Positions 55,928 to 64,000 of a DNA stretch of 64,000 nt are shown here, piece by piece. This stretch comes from Gracilaria domingensis (lineage: Eukaryota; Rhodophyta; Florideophyceae; Gracilariales; Gracilariaceae): the NCBI GenBank assembly GCA_022539475.1, contig VCMS01000168.1, positions 1 through 64,000 of the forward strand, in the 5' to 3' direction. How positions within the stretch are numbered: the first letter of the stretch is position 1; each line of letters opens with the position of its first letter. The notes beneath the pieces are model-generated. The model did no database searches and was not told the DNA's origin. It was given only the letters and a program-made list of their open reading frames with translations. A program made the position numbers and the translations under genes.

Positions 55928-58359
55928 ATGGTCTACTACTGTACACATAAGAAGCGTGGGTGCCCGTTCGTTACTCGCCGAGGAGTGTTATCTCTTCAAC
56001 AGCATGTCAATTATTTCCCGTTTCGTCTGCAAGCCGCGCTGGAAGACGACTATAGGCGGCCCATTCGAAGAAGCAAGCGTCTCAAGCTTTCTGCGGCCGC
56101 GCCCGCATCTTCCAAAACAGTCACTGCCCCTTGTCGCCTTCCTGAGCCTCAGGTGTCCGAAGACATCGTTGACCCCACTCCGTGCGCCCCTCCCATTCCG
56201 GACACTTCGCATTGTGTTTCTTCTTCCCCGGGTCCCGCGGCATTAGAGCGAGAACACGGAAGCAGTTCCCGCCCAGTGCCTTCTGAGGAGGCCCTCGGTG
56301 ATTTGCATATGGATTATCTCACGGTTTGTCTGGCTTCAGTAGCTTCCAACCTTGGTCATCGTGAGGCAGACGAGCTAATTGGGCTACTTTGGGACCCGCG
56401 ATTCTCGCGAAAGCGATTCAAAGAGACCATAACAAGTTCCAAGCGCTGCACAGAACTGAAGAACGCCATTTTCGAACGATACGCCTCAAAAGACGGTTTC
56501 AATCGAAGAACTGTCTCGCCCGAAGGATGCAAGTTCAGCGCCACCCTCTACACGAGAGACCCCGTTCACACACTTGTTAAACAGCTCCAGTTGGCTAACA
56601 ACGAAAACATATTCTTCCACCCTATACCTCAGACCCACTTCACGAAAATATCTCACCCTATGTCCGGCTCTCTCGCAAGAGACGCCACCTCAAAACTTAA
56701 GGAAATGGTCATGGGCTCTTTGGATAGTAGAATAGTGTGGTACTCCCAAGAAATACGTTACAGTGAATCTTTCGTAGGTCTTATGCAGGTATACACCGAT
56801 AAGTCTTCAACCACTCTAAAGCAAACAACGGTTACCGCCTATCCTCTTCACCTCATATTTCTCAACTTCTCCGACGATCTACGCCGTAAGTGCATCCGTG
56901 ATGACCTCACAGTAGTGGCATACTTCCCTACCACACTGATCGAGGTTTCCGCATCTGAAGCAGACGCAATGCCATTCGTTTCTAGCAAGTCTCTACGCGA
57001 GTCCAGGATGCAAATCCTTCAAGAATCTCTTCGTCAAGTCCTGGAGCCCATTCTAAATCTCACGCAGAAAGGTTTTCAGTTCATCGGCGAAGACAAACTA
57101 AGTCGAGTGTGCCATCCTCTGCTTGCAAGTTATTGTGCGGATATTCCTGAGGCTAAGGACATTCTGTCCATTCTTCATGGGACCAAAACAGAAAGCCCGT
57201 GTCATAGATGCAAAGCCCCTCGCTCATCTTTATGCAGTCCTGTTCCCACCTCATTCAACGAACGTTCTCAAAAGCACACGAAAAGCATCCGAAAGACATA
57301 CACAGCTATCTTGCAACATGCACAAAAGACGAGGGGGAAAGACGTCCACGTCGTGCGAGGGAGAGGAGATCTCAGGCGGATATTCTGATGCGTTCAAATT
57401 CCATATCTCTCATTCCTTCGTTCCTCGAAACTCCCGTAAGCCTTGGAATGAACCCGGAATTGTCTCCATACAGTCGGTTCTCATTCGAACCGTTACACAA
57501 CTTGCATCTCGGCATCTCGAAGCTGATAAAAACGGCCACAATCGAGAGAACGCAGTCAGACACCCTGTGCACCACAATAGGAACATCTGCATCGCGTTCA
57601 TTTCGAACGATACGCACCCAACTCCTCAACCATGCAAACGCAATTCTAGCTGCCATAGAACGCGAATCTCCTGCCAAAGGTTTACATATCGATTTCTCCA
57701 CGCAGGAAAAAGGCAAATCTTTGAATGGTATCTTCACGAAAGACGGTCTCCGTGGAATGCTGGAGGCCAAAAACTACAAAGCACTTGACATGGTCTTCCC
57801 CTTCATAAGAGCATTCTTTGACATATGCTGTGGAGAACAGGACGTTGCCCCAATCACAACCGTCTTCTCTCAGTACTCGGACTTGCTTTCGACCTTATTC
57901 AGATACAATCGTGACCCGTATTGGACTGAAAGCTCTCTCCTGTGTCTTAGCCTGGAGATTGAAGCCTTCAAGCGTTCCGCAACAGAGACTCTGGCGGATT
58001 TTCATCCCTCTAGACTGGGAACTCTGAAGTTTCATCTTCTCGATCATCTCATGGACGAAATTCGCCGTCTGGGAAGTATCAAGTACTACGACGCAGCCAT
58101 ATACGAACATGCACACCTGCGTTTTAAGAGACACTACAAAAAGACGTCCAGAAGAACAGCAACGGCTGTGGAGGTGACTATTCGCTTCATTGAGCACGGA
58201 CATGTTAGAAAGCAATGGAATGGCAATACTCCTTACCAGAGTAATCCAGGTTTACCAGGAACTTCCCCTTCCTCGCATTCACCAACGAAACAATCCCTAA
58301 TAGACCCCAATCTTCGGCTCACACTGTCAATAAAAAATTGTTCTTTCACAGTGAGGTAA
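55928..58359 (+). CDS. KDZ-superfamily (Plavaka/Zisupton-like) transposase
   Basis: The first frame (55928-57388) starts MVYYCTHKKRGCPF, a zinc-finger-like Cys/His cluster, then a basic linker. The core has LYTRDPVHTL, MQVYTDKSSTTL with a conserved Asp at 291, TAYPLHLIFLNFSDDLRRK, VVAYFPT, SYCADIPEAKD (Asp 405) and PCHRCKAP (C425, C428), matching the order of the Plavaka-type KDZ catalytic region with its zinc-binding insert. The protein continues in another frame (to 58359) with FSFEPLHNLHLGISKLI, LLDHLMDEIRRLGSIKYYDA and YEHAHLRFKRHYKKTS. The frames meet at about 57340-57376, through either a frameshift or removal of a 32-nt GT...AG segment (57344-57375). Together about 800 residues, normal for KDZ. 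The rest is open, so the copy is young or under selection. Confidence 0.72.
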
Positions 58360-58541
58360 AGTTTTCCGTTCGACGGCGTTCGATATCCAAATGTAGCCTC
58401 TCTCACGTCATTACCAAGAACCTTAGTCCAATCTTCCGTTGTCGTTCTATAATTACGAAACTCGCTGGAATTGGTCCTCAAGACATGTTGCCTGACATCC
58501 CCCAGAACATTCTTTAAACACAGAGGTAGTTGGGCAAACTT

Positions 58542-59036
58542 CTATGTAAACAGTTTCTGTCGCTGGCCACCCCTTGACACATCCGTACTTAGAAGGCTCA
58601 CAACCGTCAACACCCAAGCGTCCAAACGTGCGAGCAATAGTATTGTGCCATCTAAAAAGGTGCCCGTATCCTTGTCTTCCACATCACACCCAATAAACTC
58701 CTTTAGTACTTGTACCCCGACACGGTTTCCGAAGAACAAGTCTTGATCTTCCGTCGGCACATCCTCGACATTATCCGCATTGGAGTACTTTAGACGAACA
58801 AATGGGGCTTTTCTCCACCATGAAGTGTTCGGTACACCGTTTTCGTCGAGACGCAGTATGTTCTCCTGCGCTTCCTTCAACTGCATTGTGAGTTCGTCAG
58901 CATTCTCTTCTACCAGCTTTGTTTTTCTCCAAATCAGATCGTAACCCAGGAGCAGAAATAGTTTATCCGTCTTATTTCTCTTCAGAACGCCCACGACGTC
59001 ACTCATGGTTTGCGGCATTCTCTGCCTGAGGCACAT
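58542..59036 (-). CDS. Unknown ORF, in frame behind the coiled-coil gene
   Basis: 164 residues with a helical coiled-coil-like segment (KTKLVEENADELTMQLKEAQ), a SWWRKAPFVRLKY stretch and a folded-looking end (FFGNRVGVQVLKEFIGCDVE). It lies in the same frame as the 59049-60551 gene and follows its TAA after only 12 nt. Removing a predicted 51-nt GT-AG intron (59089-59039) would join the two into one protein of about 650 residues without a stop. No known domain. Its stop is 183 bp from the transposase stop, convergent. Confidence 0.45.
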   Translation of the reverse strand: MCLRQRMPQTMSDVVGVLKRNKTDKLFLLLGYDLIWRKTKLVEENADELTMQLKEAQENILRLDENGVPNTSWWRKAPFVRLKYSNADNVEDVPTEDQDLFFGNRVGVQVLKEFIGCDVEDKDTGTFLDGTILLLARLDAWVLTVVSLLSTDVSRGGQRQKLFT

Positions 59037-59048
59037 ATCTGCACAAAG

Positions 59049-60551
59049 TTACGGTTTACACTTGTCGGTAAGAGATGCTTTTCTAATACCTTCCCAGCTC
59101 AACTCCTTCAACTCGCTTTCAACCATTTTCTTCAGCAAAGCATCTGGCCCCCCCTCTACCGATGGTGTGAACATGCCAAAACTGCCTAAGAGCTCCACGG
59201 GGTTTTTAGGAACCATGTATGAACCACTTTCCTCCGGCTCAATAAGCCCTTTCCCACTCTCAGCTGCGTCTTCCACCTTCTCGGCACGGTTACCCCAATT
59301 TCGGGTGAGCGACTCACCTTCGAGCCATATCTCACTTCTTTCTCTCCTTGCCCACGTCAGCATGTTGTGATACACTGCTTGAGCAACCACTCGAAACTCG
59401 TCGCACACCTCAATTTTATGCTTCTTTCGACCTGTCTGCCCAGGTTCACCAGCACGTGTACTCCTATCTCCCTCCTGTTTCAGTGCCCCTCTTAGCCCTT
59501 CAATGACTAGATCCTTCTCTTCAAGCCTCTTTTTCAAAGCCGTACTCTGCTCTTGGGCGACCTTCACTAGAATTCCCCGAACCATCAAGTCCTCTTGTAG
59601 CGTCTTAACCTTTTCTTTCAAGCAATTCAGTTCATTTAAAAGATCAGGTCTGTTCATAGAGCTTGAATTCACACCAGTTTGGATATCTTCCGTTATTTCC
59701 CTAGCTTCTTCGGCGACAGGCCCCGGTAATGCCGCAGGATTCGGTGTTATTTCGTTATCGGAACTATCCTCATGTGCCATAGCCTTAGCCACGAGAGGCT
59801 GCAGGCGTTCTGTGTCCACCCTTGGCACGGCTCCGAGCTCCAACTCCCGTGTATGTCCTCCTCCATGGCATGGTATATCAGATGAATTGGGCCTCGTACG
59901 AGCTGCAACGGCCCCCGTTCTGGAAAGAGGGGAAGGTCGAAAAGTAACTCGTCTATCAGTTGTCTCTCGATTTCTTATTGTGTTTCTCCCTTGTCCGGAC
60001 CCATTGCGAGGCATGATACGATTCATAGCGGCCCCAGTTCTAGAAGAGAGGGATGGACGTGACGATCTTAATATACTAGGACTCTCACGACTTCTCGTCA
60101 TTGTCCCTTGTTGTCCAGATCCACTGGGCGGCGTAACCCGCGCCCCAGTAGCTCCGGTCTTCGATATCGGCCGGGGACATGAAGGTTTTGGTGTCATACG
60201 AACCTCTTCGGTTCCAGTTGTCATGCCCTCCTGTCCTGATCCGCTGGGCCGAGTTACCTCATCTTCTTGAGGAGCAGAGACAGATGCACGATTTGCATTA
60301 TCGGCAGTTGACGGCACGACATCGTTCGCTGATCCACGAATTCTTGACGCAATCCCGGAAGACGCTCCGCTGCGAGATGGGCGAGAGAGTCCTGTAGAAG
60401 GACGCCCACTGACTCTCTCCTTCGTCGAGGACGACTTCCGTTTAGGAAGTGCGGTGCTTGTAGCCTGATTCGTATCATCCGATGCTCTTCTCTTCTTCTG
60501 TCCACTCTTGTTCCGCTGCGTACTATTTCGCTTTCTCGGCGTTATACCCAT
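59049..60551 (-). CDS. Basic, repeat-containing coiled-coil protein of the KDZ block
   Basis: 500 residues. The N-terminal half is basic and disordered (MGITPRKRNSTQRNK, KKRRAS) and includes three imperfect repeats of about 40 residues built on SGSGQ-x-G/R ... SRTGA (about 100-220). A coiled coil follows at about 300-365 (LLNELNCLKEKVKTLQEDLM; LKKRLEEKDLVIEGLRGALK), then a folded C-terminus with AVYHNMLTWARRERSEIW and LGSFGMFTPSVEGGPDALLK. Nuclear location and DNA or protein binding are plausible from composition. No known domain was recognised. A poly-C tract precedes the ATG by about 40-70 nt, and CTCCACAG directly before the ATG could be a 3' splice site. It may continue into 59036-58542 (see that entry). 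Confidence 0.6.
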   Translation of the reverse strand: MGITPRKRNSTQRNKSGQKKRRASDDTNQATSTALPKRKSSSTKERVSGRPSTGLSRPSRSGASSGIASRIRGSANDVVPSTADNANRASVSAPQEDEVTRPSGSGQEGMTTGTEEVRMTPKPSCPRPISKTGATGARVTPPSGSGQQGTMTRSRESPSILRSSRPSLSSRTGAAMNRIMPRNGSGQGRNTIRNRETTDRRVTFRPSPLSRTGAVAARTRPNSSDIPCHGGGHTRELELGAVPRVDTERLQPLVAKAMAHEDSSDNEITPNPAALPGPVAEEAREITEDIQTGVNSSSMNRPDLLNELNCLKEKVKTLQEDLMVRGILVKVAQEQSTALKKRLEEKDLVIEGLRGALKQEGDRSTRAGEPGQTGRKKHKIEVCDEFRVVAQAVYHNMLTWARRERSEIWLEGESLTRNWGNRAEKVEDAAESGKGLIEPEESGSYMVPKNPVELLGSFGMFTPSVEGGPDALLKKMVESELKELSWEGIRKASLTDKCKP

Positions 60552-60588
60552 GCTGTGGAGATAAACAGGGTAATGAAACGAAATTGTT

Positions 60589-60619
60589 GGGGAGGGGGGG
60601 AGGGGGTGGGGGGGGGGGG
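60589..60619 (-). repeat. Poly-C leader tract before the coiled-coil gene
   Basis: On the minus strand, C runs of 12, 5 and 7 separated by single A or T, ending about 40 nt before the ATG at 60551. Confidence 0.85.
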
Positions 60620-60802
60620 TGCATGGTTCAGATATTCCGGGAGACTCCGCAGTTCCTGCTTTTTAGGAATTTGAGGTGCCCAATGGGTCGCAAATATCGC
60701 CGTTACAGATGAAGAGCTCCAGTGTACATGTACAACAACGCGTATTGCAGGCAGCTGCAACACTCACAAGCATATTTACTTTCTATTCGCTACTGAACTC
60801 AT

Positions 60803-61528
60803 CTATTGCTCCAATGTCAGAGCCCAGTCCCAGGCGTACTGCTCTCCGTAGTCGAAATACAACTCTTCGCCCTTCTCAATATCTCTTACTGCTCTACAAC
60901 GAAGTAGAGCATAGTTAGAAAGGTCTGACTTGAACTGTATCACGGACTTCGCTTCCACCACCTGCACATTGGCAGTTCGAGTCCTGTTTGACCGGGGCTC
61001 CGATAAATCGGGATCCCCGGCATGATATCCGGCGTCGTTAATTTGGCCCCCGATACAAAACGGCGCCGGGAAAATGTAGACTTCGCTCTCCTTTTTATCC
61101 TGAGTCTGTCCTGGTCTGTTCCTCAGGTGCAGAAACTCCGAACGAGTCACAGTGACCATCATAGAAAACAACTTGTACCGCACAGGAGTTGCTCCGAGAA
61201 ATCCACTTCCATACGTTAAGTGTCTCTCCTTCCGGTTCGTCAGATCCATGTATACCAAAGTTCCATAAAAATGACAAATAGTTTCCCCAGCCAATATCTT
61301 ATGTTCCGTGAACACCCCCATACAAGCACGCGAATGTCGAATCTTAGAAGATGCTACATGTAAGCGATAGCGATTGGCTTCAACAGTCAACAACATATGC
61401 ATATCCATTAGATTCAGAGCTCCTCGGTACTTCTCGTCCCAAAGATCTACAGTATGCTGTCCACACTTGTCGACAAACTCCCAGTCCTTCCAGTTTCTTC
61501 CTAGGAACTGAGTAATATGTGCAGGCAT
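60803..61528 (-). CDS. SET-domain protein (putative lysine methyltransferase)
   Basis: 241 residues. The SET fold is indicated by ACMGVFTEHKILAGETICHF (68-87) for the first strand pair, the Asn-containing IND...SNRTRTANVQVVEAK segment in place of the usual N-H-S-C motif, LLRCRAVRDIEKGEELYFDY (about 208-227) and an EQYAW tail. SET proteins transfer methyl groups from SAM to lysines, often on histones. There is no pre-SET or post-SET Cys cluster. The frame is continuous with the upstream methyltransferase gene: only TAA-GTG separates the two. It could therefore be the C-terminal domain of one fusion, either split by a nonsense mutation or joined by splicing. Confidence 0.72.
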   Translation of the reverse strand: MPAHITQFLGRNWKDWEFVDKCGQHTVDLWDEKYRGALNLMDMHMLLTVEANRYRLHVASSKIRHSRACMGVFTEHKILAGETICHFYGTLVYMDLTNRKERHLTYGSGFLGATPVRYKLFSMMVTVTRSEFLHLRNRPGQTQDKKESEVYIFPAPFCIGGQINDAGYHAGDPDLSEPRSNRTRTANVQVVEAKSVIQFKSDLSNYALLRCRAVRDIEKGEELYFDYGEQYAWDWALTLEQ

Positions 61529-61531
61529 CAC

Positions 61532-63940
61532 TTAGTACTGAGGGTATCCAAATGGAGCCTCCCATTCTAGCCGACCTCGGTCCCGATGTGGAACCCGTTC
61601 ATAAGTCGTTGAAGCAGCATCCACCACCTCCTGTTCAACCACGATGTCATCCTTCCCCGCGCGACGAACTTCGGCCATAAGAGTCGTTATATTATGCTTT
61701 GCATGGCTGAAGCATGGCCTATTCTTCTCGCCCCCTAAGAACTTCCTATGCGTTGTCAGCGATAGGCACGCCATACCCGTAGAAAAAGTTCCCGCAAACA
61801 TGTCCATGACAAGATCACCCGGTCTTTTGAACCGACATATCAACTCTTTCATCAACTCCCTGGACTTCTGCTCCGGTCTTATGTGCTGCACACTTGGTAC
61901 TGAACTACCTGGCTCATTTACCTTCCATGTCAACCACTCCCCCGCTCTCGGTTTCGGCACCCGGTCAATTACATTCCTGTTAGCCGGGAAAGTAGAAGGA
62001 ATGAAATTGTTCTCCTCAAATGGAGTAAGACTGGGGTCCTCCGATGGTCGCAATCCATGCTTCACCCCATGAACGGCGTACTCCGTTACGGGCTGTATCC
62101 CAAACTTCCGTGGATTCCCTCCAACATTACTTCGATCCCGGATGAACACCAGTGGATTCCCATCCACTTTAAACGAAGGCATGAGTTCTGGCTTACCTTC
62201 GCTTCCAGCTTCATCTTTCGTACTCGCCGTTTCCGAAAGTATCCTGTGCCTAACATGAAACTGTGCCATGGCACAGAATATAATGAAATGCTCACCTGAC
62301 CGAAGCGCGGAACTTATTAAGTCAGCCGTACTGATCATGTCATCCTCACTGAAGACATCGTGAGCACTATTCCGTTTGTTCCTCTTCCTTCGAGTGTTAA
62401 AGGGAGGGTCTGTTTGGACAAGCTGTGCCTCACCCCATAAAATCTCACTCTGATTCAGAAATATTTCATGTGTGTGCCTCAGGTCCTTCATGTCACAGTT
62501 GTACGCTACAAAGTGCGACTTTCTCATCCCCTTCCACACCTTGTCCATATTCATTCGAAGAAGACTGGATATCCCCTTCATGGGCGCCTCAATACCAGTC
62601 TTTTGGATGTTGTAACCGGCAACCCAAGATTCATGCTCCGCAAGATTCACCGGCTTCTCGAAGTCGTCGCTATCGGAGCTCACGAGGTTCATATACTCTC
62701 GACGAGGTGGGGATGGGGCAGACTTTGTCGAAGAAGGTTCGGCATTACCGGAAGTTTTAGGAGTTTTCGTCAGTTCAATATCGGGTTTCGCGTGATTGCC
62801 GACATGGAACCCTGCCGCATGACGCATATTCTGTATCGGTTTCCATAGCAACTCCGAAAACTTCTGAAATCGAGCGGGGAACTCACCGGAGTCAGAACCA
62901 GATACGGTATCCATCCGTATCTCCGAAAACTCTATCCAGTTCCTCATCTGATCAGCCCGTAAGCTATAGAGGCTATCGTGGGTGCATATGGTTTCGAGGT
63001 CTGTCAAAAATTCCTTAGCCAGTATTCGGAGGTTTGTATCGCATTCATCACTCAAGGTCTCCACCGATCCAGTAGTACTGCTCTGTGGCACACCCTGTGT
63101 GTTGAATCGAGTACTCTGGCTCGGCGGGGCATAACCAGACTCCCGTGTCTCTAGCGCTGTATACTTCAACTTCTGCATATTCATGTAAATGTATGGTTTC
63201 ACCATGTGCTGAACGTTCGTGTATCCAAGATGAGCCGCAAAACAACTCCATGCCCATACGACCTCACTGATAGCGAATCCCAGTCGATCACAGTTGTCTT
63301 TGGAGAACGACGTAAAAGTGGGTATGTACACAGATGGTGCATAGTTCACTTTTCGTTTCTTTTTCGGTTGTTTCTTCTTCATCATTCTGATGTTGTCCTT
63401 CTCTCCCATTATGTGGCCGAGGTATGATAAGTATATAACGACCTCAAATGGGTTCACAGCTGTTGGTTGGATGAACACTGTCGTCTTCAGAACCTGTTTT
63501 CTCCTGGTCATGAAATAACCAACCAGGCATCGCACCGGTAGGTATATACCCATATCCATAGAGAGAAGGAAAAAATCGCGCAGTCTCTGGTCCTCATCCC
63601 CGTCCTTCTTGTCAAGAAGCTTCGTTACAAGATATCGTTGCTCAACAGGTTTGTTATTCACAACACTGTTTTGCAGCTGTTGCAGTGTCAAGTTCTGCAG
63701 GTTCTTGGAGTTAGTGGCCTCCTCAAACATCTTCCTTGCCTCCGGAATATCCTTATAGTTCTCCGCGGAGAACTCTATTAGCCCTCTAAACCCCACGTCC
63801 CGTGGCCGATCAGGGCCTCCATCGCTGTTTGCCAAAGCATCGCGAAGAACCAAGAAAAGTCTGACATATGCATGGAACGCCGGAGGCGGAGCACTCATGT
63901 CGATAGGATGTATCTCCTCTCCATCATCGGTGGAATCCAT
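61532..63940 (-). CDS. DPPF-type DNA amino-methyltransferase with nuclear localisation signal
   Basis: 802 residues from ATG 63940. The N-terminal 480 residues are of unknown fold and contain a classic nuclear localisation signal, QPKKKRKVNY (PKKKRKV at 192-198). The C-terminal third has the catalytic motif QTDPPF (DPPF at 511-514). Well downstream come RPEQKSRELMKELICRFKRP and the SAM-binding DMFAGTFSTGMACL (713-726) with LGGEKNRPCFSHAKHNI. The order DPPF before the SAM motif is that of the beta-class N6-adenine/N4-cytosine methyltransferases of bacteria and phages, not the DPPW MT-A70 family. Methylation of DNA amino groups in the nucleus is therefore likely. A Ser/Asp-rich linker (about 440-460) separates the halves. 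TAA at 61534-61532 is followed in the same frame by the SET protein. Confidence 0.75.
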   Translation of the reverse strand: MDSTDDGEEIHPIDMSAPPPAFHAYVRLFLVLRDALANSDGGPDRPRDVGFRGLIEFSAENYKDIPEARKMFEEATNSKNLQNLTLQQLQNSVVNNKPVEQRYLVTKLLDKKDGDEDQRLRDFFLLSMDMGIYLPVRCLVGYFMTRRKQVLKTTVFIQPTAVNPFEVVIYLSYLGHIMGEKDNIRMMKKKQPKKKRKVNYAPSVYIPTFTSFSKDNCDRLGFAISEVVWAWSCFAAHLGYTNVQHMVKPYIYMNMQKLKYTALETRESGYAPPSQSTRFNTQGVPQSSTTGSVETLSDECDTNLRILAKEFLTDLETICTHDSLYSLRADQMRNWIEFSEIRMDTVSGSDSGEFPARFQKFSELLWKPIQNMRHAAGFHVGNHAKPDIELTKTPKTSGNAEPSSTKSAPSPPRREYMNLVSSDSDDFEKPVNLAEHESWVAGYNIQKTGIEAPMKGISSLLRMNMDKVWKGMRKSHFVAYNCDMKDLRHTHEIFLNQSEILWGEAQLVQTDPPFNTRRKRNKRNSAHDVFSEDDMISTADLISSALRSGEHFIIFCAMAQFHVRHRILSETASTKDEAGSEGKPELMPSFKVDGNPLVFIRDRSNVGGNPRKFGIQPVTEYAVHGVKHGLRPSEDPSLTPFEENNFIPSTFPANRNVIDRVPKPRAGEWLTWKVNEPGSSVPSVQHIRPEQKSRELMKELICRFKRPGDLVMDMFAGTFSTGMACLSLTTHRKFLGGEKNRPCFSHAKHNITTLMAEVRRAGKDDIVVEQEVVDAASTTYERVPHRDRGRLEWEAPFGYPQY

Positions 63941-64000
63941 CGCTTCAGCGCACACAACGGAGGCGAGCCTTTAAATGGCGACTTACGCTGGGAACCCCCG
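63941..64000. other. Upstream flank of the methyltransferase gene, window end
   Basis: 60 bp, containing TTTAAA near 63972. No terminal repeat could be tested because the window ends here. Confidence 0.4.

Overview
The window looks like nuclear DNA of a compact, intron-poor eukaryote. The mix of short GT-AG introns of about 85-127 nt, plastid-type presequences, GC-rich promoters and many degraded transposons suits a florideophyte red alga such as Chondrus. That placement is an inference from gene style only. No rRNA, convincing tRNA or CRISPR array was seen.

Layout. (1) 1-33 kb is a repeat-rich, decayed zone. It opens with an array of palindromes. It then holds broken copies of three conserved eukaryotic genes: an L-type (ERGIC-53/VIP36-like) lectin, the proteasome scaffold ECM29, and the serine palmitoyltransferase LCB2-type subunit. 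After these come relics of several mobile-element classes: Ty3/gypsy, a zinc-knuckle gag, Ty1/copia, a DIRS-like RT-RNase H element, MITE-like repeats, and a hAT element with an intact 8-bp target duplication. (2) 33.5-50.6 kb is a gene island of eleven genes, mostly intact: a CFA-synthase/coclaurine-N-methyltransferase-like enzyme, an aquaporin with one intron, a five-exon C2-domain protein with an apparent 4-nt microexon, a membrane RING-H2 protein, a GT4 glycosyltransferase with one frame break, a dynactin-p24-like coiled-coil protein, an HDDC2-type nucleotidase, a plastid J-domain protein, a USP deubiquitinase, triosephosphate isomerase and a plastid UVR-ApaG protein. (3) 51-55.9 kb is again repeat-like, with a gag-like gene and paired hairpins. 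(4) 55.9-64 kb holds a compact block of long, fairly intact reading frames: a KDZ (Plavaka/Zisupton-like) transposase converging on a minus-strand series that encodes a coiled-coil protein, a SET-domain protein and a DPPF-type DNA amino-methyltransferase with a nuclear localisation signal.

The last block is the most unusual part. If it is one mobile element, the transposon carries its own DNA-methylating and histone-methylating enzymes. The right end lies beyond the window, so the boundaries are not proven. The island genes are unrelated housekeeping functions on both strands and do not form a pathway.
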